A stretch of DNA of 64,000 bases, from the NCBI RefSeq assembly GCF_000716875.1, contig NZ_JNWQ01000004.1, positions 69,712 to 133,711 of the forward strand. The letters run 5' to 3'. Positions 32,363 to 41,446 of the stretch are shown in pieces. Each line of letters starts with the position of its first letter. Positions within the stretch are counted from its first letter, which is position 1. The DNA comes from Streptomyces novaecaesareae (GTDB taxonomy: Bacteria; Actinomycetota; Actinomycetes; Streptomycetales; Streptomycetaceae). Position numbers and translations under genes: made by a program. The notes beneath the pieces were generated by a model, which was given only the letters and a program-made list of their open reading frames with translations, was not told the origin of the DNA and did not search any database.

Positions 32363-34048
32363 ATGGACGCCGAGGAGATCGAGCGCGGACGGCAGCGCTG
32401 GCAGCAGCGGTACGACAAGGCCCGCAAGCGGGACGCGGACTTCACCACCCTCTCCGGCGACGAGGTCGAGCCGGTCTACGGCCCGCCCGCCGGGCAGGCC
32501 TACGAGGGCTTCGAGCGGATCGGTTGGCCGGGCGAGTACCCGTACACCCGCGGCCTGCACCCCACCGGCTACCGGGGCCGCACCTGGACCATCCGCCAGT
32601 TCGCCGGCTTCGGCAACGCGCAGCAGACCAACGAGCGCTACCGGATGATCCTGGACGCGGGCGGCGGCGGCCTCTCGGTCGCCTTCGACATGCCCACCCT
32701 CATGGGCTACGACTCCGACGACCCCAAGTCGCTCGGCGAGGTCGGCCACTGCGGCGTGGCCATCGACTCGGCGGCCGACATGGAAGTGCTGTTCCAGGGC
32801 ATCCCGCTCGGCGAGGTCACGACCTCGATGACGATCAGCGGCCCGGCCGTCCCGATCTTCTGCATGTACCTGGTCGCCGCCGAGCGCCAGGGCGTGGACC
32901 CGGCGGTGCTCAACGGCACCCTGCAGACGGACATCTTCAAGGAGTACATCGCGCAGAAGGAGTGGCTCTTCGCCCCCGAGCCGCACCTGCGCCTGATCGG
33001 CGACCTGATGGCGTACTGCGCCGAGGGCATCCCCGCGTACAAGCCGCTGTCCGTCTCCGGCTACCACATCCGCGAGGCCGGGGCGACGGCCGCGCAGGAG
33101 CTGGCGTACACCCTGGCGGACGGCTTCGGCTACGTCGAGCTGGGCCTGTCCCGGGGCCTGGACGTGGACGTCTTCGCGCCCGGCCTGTCCTTCTTCTTCG
33201 ACGCGCACCTGGACTTCTTCGAGGAGATCGCCAAGTTCCGCGCCGCCCGCCGGATCTGGGCCCGCTGGATGCGCGACCGCTTCGGCGCCAAGACCGACAA
33301 GGCGCAGTGGCTGCGCTTCCACACCCAGACCGCGGGTGTCTCGCTCACCGCGCAGCAGCCGTACAACAACGTGGTCCGCACCGCCGTCGAGGCGCTGGCC
33401 GCGGTGCTCGGCGGCACCAACTCGCTGCACACCAACGCCCTGGACGAGACCCTGGCGCTGCCCTCCGAGCAGGCCGCCGAGATCGCCCTGCGCACCCAGC
33501 AGGTGCTGATGGAGGAGACCGGCGTCGCCAACGTGGCCGACCCGCTGGGCGGTTCCTGGTACGTCGAGGCGCTGACCGACCGGATCGAGCAGCAGGCCGA
33601 GGCGATCTTCCGGCGGATCCTGGACAAGGGCCGGGAGGACCACGAGATCGGCCCGATCACCTCCGGCATCCTGCGCGGCATCGAGGAGGGCTGGTTCACC
33701 GGGGAAATCGCCGAGGCGGCCTTCCAGTACCAGCAGGGCGTGGAGAAGGGCGAGAAGCGCGTGGTCGGCGTCAACTGCCACCCGCGCAGCGTCACTCCCG
33801 AGCTGGAGATCCTGCGGGTCAGCCACGAGGTCGAGCGCGAGCAGGTTCGCGTGCTGGGCGAGCGCAAGGCGGCGCGGGACGAGGCGGCCGTCCGGGCCGG
33901 GCTGGACGCCATGCTGGCGGCGGCGCGCTCGGGCGAGTCGATGATCCCGCCGATGCTGGACGCGGTGCGCGCCGAGGCGACGCTGGGCGAGATCTGCAAC
34001 GCGCTGCGGCAGGAGTGGGGGACGTACCAGGAGAACGCGGCGTTCTGA
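32363..34048 (+). CDS. icmA: Isobutyryl-CoA mutase large subunit
   Basis: This 561-residue TIM-barrel subunit of a B12-dependent acyl-CoA mutase interconverts isobutyryl-CoA and n-butyryl-CoA. Counting from the ATG at 32363, Phe80 (TIRQFAGFG) and Gln198 (KEYIAQKEW) sit at the two positions that distinguish isobutyryl-CoA mutase from methylmalonyl-CoA mutase (Tyr and Arg). There is no C-terminal B12-binding domain, so a separate IcmB small subunit must be encoded elsewhere. Other mutase features are present ([27 protein letters not shown]). It has its own promoter with twin palindromes and a terminator. It links valine/butyrate metabolism to precursors for polyketides. Confidence 0.94.
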   Translation: MDAEEIERGRQRWQQRYDKARKRDADFTTLSGDEVEPVYGPPAGQAYEGFERIGWPGEYPYTRGLHPTGYRGRTWTIRQFAGFGNAQQTNERYRMILDAGGGGLSVAFDMPTLMGYDSDDPKSLGEVGHCGVAIDSAADMEVLFQGIPLGEVTTSMTISGPAVPIFCMYLVAAERQGVDPAVLNGTLQTDIFKEYIAQKEWLFAPEPHLRLIGDLMAYCAEGIPAYKPLSVSGYHIREAGATAAQELAYTLADGFGYVELGLSRGLDVDVFAPGLSFFFDAHLDFFEEIAKFRAARRIWARWMRDRFGAKTDKAQWLRFHTQTAGVSLTAQQPYNNVVRTAVEALAAVLGGTNSLHTNALDETLALPSEQAAEIALRTQQVLMEETGVANVADPLGGSWYVEALTDRIEQQAEAIFRRILDKGREDHEIGPITSGILRGIEEGWFTGEIAEAAFQYQQGVEKGEKRVVGVNCHPRSVTPELEILRVSHEVEREQVRVLGERKAARDEAAVRAGLDAMLAAARSGESMIPPMLDAVRAEATLGEICNALRQEWGTYQENAAF

Positions 34049-34069
34049 CCGCGTGACCGTCACGTGAGC

Positions 34070-34109
34070 GGCGGAGCCGCCGTACGGATTTCCGTACGGC
34101 GGCTCCGCC
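34070..34109. terminator. Strong bidirectional terminator
   Basis: A perfect 18-bp stem (34070-34087 with 34092-34109) has an ATTT loop. It lies between the convergent icmA and TetR genes. Confidence 0.92.
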
Positions 34110-34123
34110 GTGCCCGGGTGCCC

Positions 34124-34834
34124 TCAGCCGGTGGCGAGTGCGCCGAGCAGCAGGTCGGTGAAGCGGCGGGTCCACGCCGGGGTGATCGGCTCGCCGCTGA
34201 CCAGGACGCGGTGTTCGACCGTGCCCGCGATGGTGTCGAAGATGATGTCGACCTCCTCGCGGGCCGACTCGGCGTCGGTGTCGGCCTCCAGTTCGCCGCG
34301 CGCCTGGGCGGCCGCCCGGCCCTGGCGGACCAGCCGCTTCTGCGGGTCCACGATGGCCTCGCGGATCCGGCGGTGCAGCTGCCGGTCGCGGATGCCCTCG
34401 GCGAACAGCGCGAGCAGCGCGGCCTGGGTCTCGGGGCGGGCCAGCAGGTCGGCGAACTGGGCCACCACGGCCTCGATGTCGGCCCGCAGGCTGCCGAGGT
34501 CGGGCATCACCAGTTCGTCGAAGAGGGTGGCGACGGCGTCGACCACGAGCTCGTTCTTGGACGGCCAGCGGCGGTAGAGGGTGGTCTTGGCGACGCCGGC
34601 CCGGCTCGCCACGTGGCCCATGGTCAGTCCGCCCCAGCCGAGTTCGGCGAGGGCCTCGCGGGTGGCGTCGAGGATCGCGCGGTCGGCGGCGGCGCTGCGC
34701 GGTCGGCCCTTGGCGCGGGCGGCGTTGGCGGCCTCCGGGGCCGTCGTGCTCGCGGCGGCCGGGGCGGTGCTCGCCCGGGCCGGGCACGCCGGGCGCAGGC
34801 TCTCCGGGCTCGCGGGGGGCTGGGCGGCCGGCAC
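34124..34834 (-). CDS. TetR-family transcriptional regulator
   Basis: This 236-residue regulator starts with a ~40-residue Ala/Pro-rich stretch. The TetR helix-turn-helix follows: RAILDATREALAELGWGGLTM, recognition helix SRAGVAKTTLYRRWPSKNELV. The C-terminal ligand/dimer domain is TetR_C-type (ALLALFAEGIRDRQLHRRI, TPAWTRRFTDLLLGALATG). The GTG at 34834 has AAGGAGG 4-5 nt upstream. The frame to 34942 adds unrelated sequence. TACT-N4-AGTA at 34852-34863, just upstream, is an autoregulatory operator candidate. It is convergent with icmA and is the nearest candidate for binding the icmA palindromes, although the half-site spacing differs. Confidence 0.92.
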   Translation of the reverse strand: MPAAQPPASPESLRPACPARASTAPAAASTTAPEAANAARAKGRPRSAAADRAILDATREALAELGWGGLTMGHVASRAGVAKTTLYRRWPSKNELVVDAVATLFDELVMPDLGSLRADIEAVVAQFADLLARPETQAALLALFAEGIRDRQLHRRIREAIVDPQKRLVRQGRAAAQARGELEADTDAESAREEVDIIFDTIAGTVEHRVLVSGEPITPAWTRRFTDLLLGALATG

Positions 34835-34851
34835 CGGGCCTCCTTGCGCTG

Positions 34852-34863
34852 TACTGGTAAGTA
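34852..34863 (-). promoter_or_regulatory. Operator-like palindrome before the TetR gene
   Basis: TACT and AGTA half-sites are separated by 4 nt, 18 bp upstream of the TetR start and next to the ribosome site. This is a typical autorepressor position. Confidence 0.4.
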
Positions 34864-34991
34864 ACTTGGGTGGGGCAGGTAACGGTAGCGACTGTTGGCC
34901 GATTCGGGCAGCCGGGCCGCCCGGGAAAGTGGGGCAGGTCACGTCCCCGAACCGTCGGTTGGGCTTGCGGGCGGGGCACCGGCTCCAGTTA

Positions 34992-35008
34992 CGCTACGAC
35001 TCGTAGCG
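34992..35008 (+). promoter_or_regulatory. Perfect palindrome in the TetR/thioredoxin intergenic region
   Basis: CGCTACGA-C-TCGTAGCG is a perfect 8-bp inverted repeat with a 1-nt centre. It overlaps a possible -10 box (TACGCT at 34990-34995) with TTGCGG 19 nt upstream. It is probably an operator for the thioredoxin-like gene, 190 bp downstream. The rest of 34835-35197 (363 bp) shows no gene. Confidence 0.5.
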
Positions 35009-35197
35009 AAAGCAGTGACAACCAGGCGCCGCACCCGTGGGACGGGGCGGCGCAGGCGCGGGTGGGGATCCGCGCCGAACGGTTCAGGCTACCGGGGGAG
35101 GGGCGCCGCGACCGGAAACCCGCACCGCGCGGCCCGCGCGGGGCGACTTTCCCGAGGTTGGTGCCCGCGAGCAGCGCGGACGGGGGAGGATGGTGCC

Positions 35198-36199
35198 ATG
35201 CAGCCACGGAATTCGCGTCTCAACAGCTCCGCCCTGCGCGGTGCGGTCGACCTCGCCGCAGTGAAGGCGGCCGGCGAGGCCGCCCAGAAGGCCGAGCAGG
35301 CCCGGGCCGAGCGGGCCCGTCAGGCGGCCGCCGCCGAAGCGGACGGCTCCGCCGTCGCCCAGCCCGTCCACCAGCTCGTCATCGACGTCACCGAGGACAC
35401 CTTCGAGGCCGAGGTCGTCCAGCGCTCCACCGAGGTGCCGGTCGTCATCGACTTCTGGGCCGAGTGGTGCGGCCCCTGCAAGCAGCTCAGCCCGATCCTG
35501 GAGGGCCTGGCCGAGGAGTACGCCGGCCGCTTCGTGCTCGCCAAGATCGACGTGGACTCCAACCAGCTGCTCGCCCAGCAGTTCGGCATCCAGGGCATCC
35601 CGGCCGTGATGGCCGTGGTGGCCGGCCAGCTGGTGCCGCTGTTCCAGGGGGCGGAGAGCGCCGCCAACGTCCGCAAGGTGCTGGACCAGCTGATCCTGGT
35701 CGCCGAGCAGCGCTTCGGCGTGTCCGGCCCGTCCGGCGGCGCGGTCGCCCCGGGCGAGGTCCCGGCCGCCGCCCCGCAGCGCCCCGAGGACCCGGCGCTG
35801 TCCGCCGCGCACGACGCGCTGGACGCCGGCGACCTGGGCGGAGCCATCCAGGCGTACAAGAACGTGCTGGCCGACGAGCCGGGCAACACCGAGGCCAAGT
35901 TGGGCCTGGCCCAGGCCGAGCTGCTGCAGCGGATCGAGGGCCTGGACCTGCAGTCCGTCCGGGCGGCGGCCGCCGCCGACCCGAAGGACGTCGGGATCCA
36001 GCTCCAGGCGGCCGACCTGGACCTGGTCGGCGGCCACGTCGAGGACGCCTTCGGGCGCCTGGTGGACACCGTCGGGCGGACGGCCGGCGAGGACCGGGAC
36101 GCGGCCCGGCTGCGCCTGCTGGAGCTGTTCGAGGTGATCGGCCCGGAGGACCCGCGGGTCGTCGCGGCCCGTGCGGCGCTGGCGCGCGTGCTGTTCTGA
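35198..36199 (+). CDS. Thioredoxin-TPR protein (CnoX/YbbN-like)
   Basis: This 333-residue protein begins with a ~55-residue charged helix. A thioredoxin domain follows (about residues 60-165) with active site WCGPC in VIDFWAEWCGPCKQLSPIL and the cis-Pro in GIQGIPAVMAV. After a Pro/Ala linker it ends in helical TPR-like repeats (AAHDALDAGDLGGAIQAYKN, EAKLGLAQAELLQRIE). This layout matches YbbN/CnoX, a holdase that protects client proteins during oxidative stress. E. coli YbbN lacks the CxxC pair, but here both Cys are present, so redox activity is plausible. GGGGGAGGA lies 8-16 nt before the ATG. Confidence 0.92.
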   Translation: MQPRNSRLNSSALRGAVDLAAVKAAGEAAQKAEQARAERARQAAAAEADGSAVAQPVHQLVIDVTEDTFEAEVVQRSTEVPVVIDFWAEWCGPCKQLSPILEGLAEEYAGRFVLAKIDVDSNQLLAQQFGIQGIPAVMAVVAGQLVPLFQGAESAANVRKVLDQLILVAEQRFGVSGPSGGAVAPGEVPAAAPQRPEDPALSAAHDALDAGDLGGAIQAYKNVLADEPGNTEAKLGLAQAELLQRIEGLDLQSVRAAAAADPKDVGIQLQAADLDLVGGHVEDAFGRLVDTVGRTAGEDRDAARLRLLELFEVIGPEDPRVVAARAALARVLF

Positions 36200-36932
36200 G
36201 TCCGGTTCGGGCCCGGTTCGGGCCCGGCTCGGTCCGGTTCCGGCGTGTGCTCTGGCACGGCGGATGACCTGCGGTGTCGCCGGGTGATTTGGCGACAATC
36301 CGGTCAACCGGACAGACGTTTACCAAATCTTGATTTCACCCGTGGGTGGTCACACACAGTGACCACCCACGGGTGTTTCGCTCGTGTTTCCGGTAGATTT
36401 CGCCGTCACGATTCCTCCAAGACGTCACGCACGGTGCAAATCGCACGCATTTCATGATCGACGTCACCGGATGTTGCATTACCCGTCAGTAAGGCACCTC
36501 TTGTGCTTCGCCCGGGATTCAAGCACGATCGGCGACGCCCGGTCCCAGACTCCACACCCTCCGACAGCCGGTCGGCACGCGGAGCGCGGGATCCCCACCG
36601 GGCGATCCGCCGGCCCCGGCCGGCGGTAGGGAGGGCAGGGGGGTATCCGCGGTCCCACGGCGGTTCCTGTCCTTCGACCGGCCGCGCGGCCCTGCGCGGT
36701 CGCTGGTTGTCGCTCGGGGGTGATCGCCGATGTCGTCGGTCCTGCCCGCCGCCCCACAAGGACGGCCGGCGCTCGGCCGGGAGGGCCGCTGTACGCAGGC
36801 CGCTCCCGCGTCCGACGACGCCCAAGGCGCTCTCCGCTACCGAGGACGTAGCTCTCTCCCATCCCAGGCCCCCACCGGCGCTGGACGCGCCGCCGGGGAG
36901 CCGGAGATGTACGTCCTAGAAGGAGGACTCGC
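36200..36932. other. Long intergenic region before the DUF6230 gene
   Basis: These 733 bp contain a strong terminator (36337-36375) but no ORF with protein-like composition and a ribosome site. It includes a moderately AT-richer stretch around 36400-36520. The promoter of the DUF6230 gene must lie here, but I cannot place it. Confidence 0.5.
36337..36375 (+). terminator. Strong terminator after the thioredoxin-TPR gene
   Basis: A perfect 17-bp stem (36337-36353 with 36359-36375) has an ACACA loop and is followed by TTTCG. Confidence 0.9.
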
Positions 36933-37604
36933 ATGTCCCAGACCTACGGCAAGACCCGCTGGAAGCGCTTCGCCCTGGTGATGGTGCCGAGCGTCGCGGC
37001 CACCGCGATGGTCGGCGTCTCGATCGCCAACAGTGCGCTCGCCGCCTCGTTCAGCATTTCCGGCCAGCAGTTCAAGGTGAGCACCACGCACCTGGACGGC
37101 AAGAACTTCTCCCAGTTCGGCACCGTCGACATCGAGGCCAACGGCGCGCCGCACCCGGTCGCCGTCTCGGCCTTCGACTCGGCGGACATCACCAACCTGT
37201 GCCAGTCCGTGGTGACCGACCTGTCCGCGTTCGGCCTCGGCAAGATCACCCTCCAGCTGAACGCCGGCGGCCCGGGCAGCAAGCCGGTGCACGCCGACAA
37301 CCTGCTCATCGACCTGGAGCAGCTGAAGGCCGACGCGACCTTCAAGAACATCAACATCGGCCAGGACGCCTCCACCCTTCCCGGCGCGGCGACCCAGGGC
37401 TGGAAGCCTCACCAGAAGGTCACCGGGGCGGGTGGCGGCAAGGGTCTGCCGACCGGTGCCACCGGCTTCGCCCAGGCCGCGGACTCGGCCATCCTGGACA
37501 ACGTCCAGCAGACCGCCCGCGCCACCTCGGCCGGCAACTTCGTGCTCAGCGGCCTGAACCTGTCGCTCAAGCACGGCGACGGCCCGGGCAACGAGTGCTT
37601 CTGA
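36933..37604 (+). CDS. DUF6230 family protein, exported or membrane-anchored
   Basis: This 223-residue protein has a basic N-terminus (SQTYGKTRWKRF). One hydrophobic signal/anchor follows (FALVMVPSVAATAMVGVSIA) with a possible ANSALA cleavage site. The exported part is beta-rich (SFSISGQQFKVSTTHLDGKN, LGKITLQLNAGGPGSKPVHA) and ends in a Cys (GPGNECF). Homologues belong to DUF6230 and are sometimes called cholesterol esterase, which I cannot support from sequence. GAAGGAGGA precedes the ATG. It heads a three-gene set with the DUF6114 protein and a secreted Pro-rich protein with a related exported domain. Confidence 0.9.
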   Translation: MSQTYGKTRWKRFALVMVPSVAATAMVGVSIANSALAASFSISGQQFKVSTTHLDGKNFSQFGTVDIEANGAPHPVAVSAFDSADITNLCQSVVTDLSAFGLGKITLQLNAGGPGSKPVHADNLLIDLEQLKADATFKNINIGQDASTLPGAATQGWKPHQKVTGAGGGKGLPTGATGFAQAADSAILDNVQQTARATSAGNFVLSGLNLSLKHGDGPGNECF

Positions 37605-37737
37605 GCCCTTCCTGACGGTGCGCCGACGGGCGCGCCCGAGTGACGGGTCTTTCGCGGGCCGGGGGCGGCGGGGCTACCGCCGTTCCCGGCCTCATGCCAA
37701 TTGTTCTTCCCTCGTAGCGATGTCGAGGAGCTGCACC

Positions 37738-38388
37738 ATGTCCAGCGCAACGGTCGAACCCCGGACCAGTCACCAGACCCCGATCGGGTGGCTCTGGCGG
37801 CACTTCCGTGATTTCCGCCGCACCCGGCCCTTCTGGGGCGGCCTGCTGGCCATGATCGCCGGCGGCCCGATCCTCTACTTCCCGTACGCGCACCTGTCGC
37901 TCGGTGGCCTGACCATCGCGATGTCCACCACGGCCGGCGCCGGGTCGATGATCATCGGGGTCCTGATGATCATCCTCGGGCTCACCGGGTGGTTCCAGCC
38001 GGCCGTCCGGGTCTTCGCGGGCATCGCGACCATCCTGCTCACGCTGGTCTCGATCCCGGTCTCCAACCTGGCGGGCTTCGGACTGGCGCTGCTGCCGGGC
38101 CTGATCGGCGGCGGCCTGATGGTCTCCTGGGCGCCGCTGCCGGAGCCGAAGGCCGAGTCGGCGCACGGGCGCCGCCGCAAGGGCAGGGCGGCCGAGGCCG
38201 GGAACGCCGTGGCGGAGAGCGTCGCCACCGAGCCCGTCGCTGCGGAGCCCGCTGCCGACGCGCCCACCGCCAAGCTGCCCGCCCAGGGCGCGCCGCAGCA
38301 GTCGGGCGCCGAGCCGGGCGCCGAGCCGGCCGCCGGTGCCGCCCTCCCGAAGCAGGCCGGCGCCGCCGACCCGGAGGAGGCACGGTGA
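37738..38388 (+). CDS. DUF6114 membrane protein
   Basis: This 216-residue protein starts with a short cytoplasmic segment (WLWRHFRDFRRTRPFWGG). About four hydrophobic helices follow (LLAMIAGGPILYFPY, GAGSMIIGVLMIILGLTGW, VFAGIATILLTLVSIPV, LAGFGLALLPGLIGGGLM). The tail is ~80 residues, Ala/Glu/Pro-rich and disordered (GRRRKGRAAEAGN...). It fits DUF6114. The ATG at 37738 has GAGGAG 7 nt upstream. The stop overlaps the next start (GTGA). It could anchor or organise the two exported partners at the membrane, which is inference from gene order. Confidence 0.9.
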   Translation: MSSATVEPRTSHQTPIGWLWRHFRDFRRTRPFWGGLLAMIAGGPILYFPYAHLSLGGLTIAMSTTAGAGSMIIGVLMIILGLTGWFQPAVRVFAGIATILLTLVSIPVSNLAGFGLALLPGLIGGGLMVSWAPLPEPKAESAHGRRRKGRAAEAGNAVAESVATEPVAAEPAADAPTAKLPAQGAPQQSGAEPGAEPAAGAALPKQAGAADPEEAR

Positions 38389-39836
38389 CCGGGCCGGCCG
38401 AGCAAGCCGACGGCGCGGCCGTCCCCGGGCAGCGCTCCGGCCGGCACGCGGCCCCGCGCACGCCCGTACGGGTCCGGCTGAGAGGCCGCGCGCTGGCCAT
38501 GGCCGCGGTGCCGACCGCGCTGCTGATGGCCGCCGCCTACACGCCCAGCCCGGCGCTGGCCGAGTCCGCGGCGGGCAAGCCCTGCGGGAACGCGCCGGTC
38601 GCCGTGCCGGACGTCGCGCCGATCGAGACGCCCGTCCCCAAGAGCGAGCTGCCCGAGCCGCCGCCGGGCCCGTCCACCGCGCCGAGCACGGCGCCGGGGA
38701 CGGCGCCCACCACCGGCCCGACTTCGGTGCCGACCCACACGCCGACCCAGGTGCCGACGCAGGTGCCGACCGGCGCCCCCGCCCAGCTGCCCACCTCGCC
38801 GGTCAAGCCGCCGTCCGCCTCCACGCCGACCACCGCGCCGCCCGCCGCCCGCTCGGCCGCCACCGGCGGCTCGGGCACGACGAGCGCGGTCCACCAGGAC
38901 GCCGGGACCGGCACCGGCACGGTGGCTCAGACGGGGCTGATCGACGACATCGTCGGCGGCATCAACCGCCTGCTGAACCCGAACGGTTCGCCCAGCCCGA
39001 GCCCCAGCCCGACGGCCGGCCCGTCCACCGCGCCGAGCACGGCGCCGGCGACTACCCCGGCCGCCCCGGCCCCGCGCGCGGGCACCCCGGCCCAGCCGGC
39101 CCCGACCACTCAGCCGCAGGCCCAGGGCGCCGCGCCGTCCGCGGCCCAGCCCGCCGGCGGCGCGCCCTCGTCCGCCGCGACACCGACCGGGAAGGCGAGC
39201 CCCAAGGCGACGCCCACCGCGGGCGCCTCCGGCACCGCCTCGCCCACCGCGGGCGCCTCCGGCTCGCCCACCGGGACGCCCACCGCCAACCCCAACTGCG
39301 CCGTGGACACCCGGAGTCTGACCGCCGGAGCGGCCGCCTCCGGGCAGGTCGTCCCGGAGCAGAACTGGACGCTGAACACCAGCCGGCTCGCCCTGCACGG
39401 CTCGGCCTTCCACGGCGTCTACGACGTGAAGACCCCGACCGGCACCAAGCGGGTGCTGAAGTTCGTGGTCGACAGCGTGGACATCGACAATCTCGACATG
39501 TCGACCCTGGAGGGCAACGGCGTGACCTTCCACGTCCAGGGCGCCCCGGGCTCCACCTCGACCATGCGCAACGGCCAGGTCACCATGTACGTGGAGCGGC
39601 TGTCCGGCCACCTCTCCAAGGTGCTCGGCCTGCCGATCCCGATCGACCTGGGCGAGATCACCCTCACCCCGGACACCCTGCCGCGCTGGCTGTACGACCT
39701 GATCGGTGCCATCCCGATCCCGCTGGACCTGGAGCTGACCGGCGTCACCGCCAAGCAGGCCGGCCAGTTCGGCGGCAGCCTGCATATCCCCGGGATGCAC
39801 CTGTTCAACGACAACGCGCCCTACAGCGACAAGTAG
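38385..39836 (+). CDS. Secreted protein with Pro/Thr-rich linker and conserved C-terminal domain
   Basis: This 483-residue protein has a basic N-terminus and a hydrophobic signal (LAMAAVPTALLMAAAYTPSP, ending ALA). A Pro/Thr/Ser/Ala-rich linker of about 250 residues includes repeats such as GPSTAPSTAPGTAP and PTQVPTQVPTG. The folded C-terminal domain (about residues 305-483) carries VDSVDIDNLDMSTLEGNGVT, NGQVTMYVERLSGHLSKVLG and FGGSLHIPGMHLFND. Its LNTSRLALHGSAFHGVYDV segment recalls the DUF6230 partner. The GTG at 38385 has GGAGGAGG upstream and overlaps the previous stop. It is probably a cell-wall-spanning surface protein of unknown role. Confidence 0.88.
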   Translation: MTGPAEQADGAAVPGQRSGRHAAPRTPVRVRLRGRALAMAAVPTALLMAAAYTPSPALAESAAGKPCGNAPVAVPDVAPIETPVPKSELPEPPPGPSTAPSTAPGTAPTTGPTSVPTHTPTQVPTQVPTGAPAQLPTSPVKPPSASTPTTAPPAARSAATGGSGTTSAVHQDAGTGTGTVAQTGLIDDIVGGINRLLNPNGSPSPSPSPTAGPSTAPSTAPATTPAAPAPRAGTPAQPAPTTQPQAQGAAPSAAQPAGGAPSSAATPTGKASPKATPTAGASGTASPTAGASGSPTGTPTANPNCAVDTRSLTAGAAASGQVVPEQNWTLNTSRLALHGSAFHGVYDVKTPTGTKRVLKFVVDSVDIDNLDMSTLEGNGVTFHVQGAPGSTSTMRNGQVTMYVERLSGHLSKVLGLPIPIDLGEITLTPDTLPRWLYDLIGAIPIPLDLELTGVTAKQAGQFGGSLHIPGMHLFNDNAPYSDK

Positions 39837-39861
39837 GCGCCGAGCAGCGGACGTCGAGGAA

Positions 39862-39909
39862 GAACGCCCGTGGGGCGGCCCTCCGAGGAGGACCGCCCCA
39901 CGGGCGTTC
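39862..39909. terminator. Strong bidirectional terminator
   Basis: A perfect 17-bp stem (39862-39878 with 39893-39909) has an inner CCCTC/GAGGA pairing. It lies between the convergent secreted-protein and pyk genes. Confidence 0.92.
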
Positions 39910-39924
39910 GGGTGTGACGGGTGC

Positions 39925-41352
39925 TCACTCGCCCCGGGTGCCCAGGTGGTGCACCTGCACCATGTTGGTGGTGCCGGGGATGCCGACCGGCACACCGGCG
40001 GTGACGATGACGGTGTCGCCCTCGTCGAGCCGGCGCATCTTCAGCAGCTCACGGTCGACCTGGGCCACCATCGCGTCGGTGGTGGCCACCTGCTCGGTCA
40101 CGTACGCCTCGACGCCCCAGCTCAGCGAGAGCTGGTTGCGGGTCGCGCTGTCCGGGGTGAAGGCGATCACCGGGATCGGCGAGCGGTAGCGCGACAGGCG
40201 GCGGGCGGTGTCACCGGACTTGGTGAACGCGACCAGCGCCTTGCCGTCGAGGAAGTCGCCCAGCTCGCACGCGGCGCGGGCGACCGAGCCGCCCTGGGTG
40301 CGCGGCTTGCGGCCCGGGTTGAGCGGCTGCAGGCCCTGGGAGACCAGCTCCTCCTCGGCCCTCTCGCAGATCCGGCTCATGGTGCGGACGGTCTCGATCG
40401 GGTACTTGCCGACGCTGGACTCGGCGGAGAGCATGACCGCGTCGGCGCCGTCCAGGATGGCGTTGGCGACGTCGGAGACCTCGGCGCGGGTCGGGCGCGA
40501 GGCGTGGATCATCGACTCCATCATCTGGGTGGCGACGATGACCGGCTTGGCGTTGCGGCGGGCCAGGGTGACCAGCTGCTTCTGGACCAGCGGCACCCGC
40601 TCCAGCGGGTACTCCACGGCGAGGTCGCCGCGGGCGACCATGATGGCGTCGAAGGCGAGGACGATCTCCTCCATGGCCTCGACGGCCTGCGGCTTCTCGA
40701 TCTTGGCGATGACCGGCACCCGGATGCCGACCTCGTCCATGACCTCGTGGACGTCCTTGATGTCGTCCGCGTTGCGGACGAAGGACAGGGCGATCATGTC
40801 GACGCCCAGGCGCAGCGCGAAGCGCAGGTCGTCCTTGTCCTTCTCGGACAGGGCCGGCACGTTGACGGCCGCGCCGGGCAGGTTGATGCCCTTGTTGTTC
40901 GAGAGCACGCCGCCCTCGATGACCACGGTCTTCACCCGCGGGCCGTCGACGCTGACGACCTCCAGGGCGATGACGCCGTCGTTGATCAGGATCGGGTCGC
41001 CGGGCTTCACGTCGCCGGGCAGGCCCTTGTAGGTGGTGCCGCAGATGTGCTGGTCACCGGGGACGTCCTCGGTGGTGATGGTGAACTCGTCCCCGTTGTC
41101 GACGGTCACCGGCCCGTTGGCGAAGGTCGCCAGACGGATCTTCGGACCCTGGAGGTCGGCCAGGACGCCGATGGCCTTGCCGGTGTCCTCCGAGACCTGG
41201 CGGACCTTGCGGTACCGCTCCTCGTGGTCCGCGTGGTTGCCGTGGCTCATGTTCAGTCGGGCGACGTTCATGCCCGCCTCGACGATGGCCTTCAGCTGTT
41301 CGTAGGAGTCCGTCGCCGGACCCAGGGTGCAGACAATTTTCGCTCGGCGCAT
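39925..41352 (-). CDS. pyk: Pyruvate kinase
   Basis: This 475-residue glycolytic enzyme makes pyruvate and ATP from phosphoenolpyruvate and ADP. The N-terminus is RRAKIVCTLGPATDSYEQL. The catalytic Lys is in PVIAKIEKPQAVEAM, the metal-binding Glu/Asp are in IEKPQ and MVARGDLAVEYP, and the substrate loop is VIVATQMMESMIHASRPTRA. The C-terminal regulatory domain closes with NMVQVHHLGTRGE. The ATG at 41352 is chosen because the family start follows. A longer frame to 41466 is not used. TAGACT (41360-41365) lies 7 nt before the ATG and there is no Shine-Dalgarno sequence, suggesting a leaderless mRNA. ackA and pta are upstream on the same strand. Confidence 0.96.
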   Translation of the reverse strand: MRRAKIVCTLGPATDSYEQLKAIVEAGMNVARLNMSHGNHADHEERYRKVRQVSEDTGKAIGVLADLQGPKIRLATFANGPVTVDNGDEFTITTEDVPGDQHICGTTYKGLPGDVKPGDPILINDGVIALEVVSVDGPRVKTVVIEGGVLSNNKGINLPGAAVNVPALSEKDKDDLRFALRLGVDMIALSFVRNADDIKDVHEVMDEVGIRVPVIAKIEKPQAVEAMEEIVLAFDAIMVARGDLAVEYPLERVPLVQKQLVTLARRNAKPVIVATQMMESMIHASRPTRAEVSDVANAILDGADAVMLSAESSVGKYPIETVRTMSRICERAEEELVSQGLQPLNPGRKPRTQGGSVARAACELGDFLDGKALVAFTKSGDTARRLSRYRSPIPVIAFTPDSATRNQLSLSWGVEAYVTEQVATTDAMVAQVDRELLKMRRLDEGDTVIVTAGVPVGIPGTTNMVQVHHLGTRGE

Positions 41353-41359
41353 ATGGATC

Positions 41360-41365
41360 AGTCTA
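41360..41365 (-). promoter_or_regulatory. -10-like box upstream of pyk (possible leaderless start)
   Basis: TAGACT on the minus strand ends 7 nt before the ATG. There is no ribosome site between. The -35 region is weak. Confidence 0.4.
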
Positions 41366-41446
41366 TCCGTTCGTGTTATGGGCGCATTCGGCACGGACCG
41401 GGAGGAATCGCCGACGAATAATCCCGAGGAGCGAGACAATTCCGTG

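Noticed and set aside
36503..36919. 138-codon frame in the long intergenic region before the DUF6230 gene
   Set aside because: Arg/Pro/Ser-rich composition, no ribosome site, no protein-like pattern.
38641..39293. Pro/Thr-rich stretch as possible repeats or mobile DNA
   Set aside because: It is an ordinary wall-spanning linker in frame with the signal peptide and the C-terminal domain.
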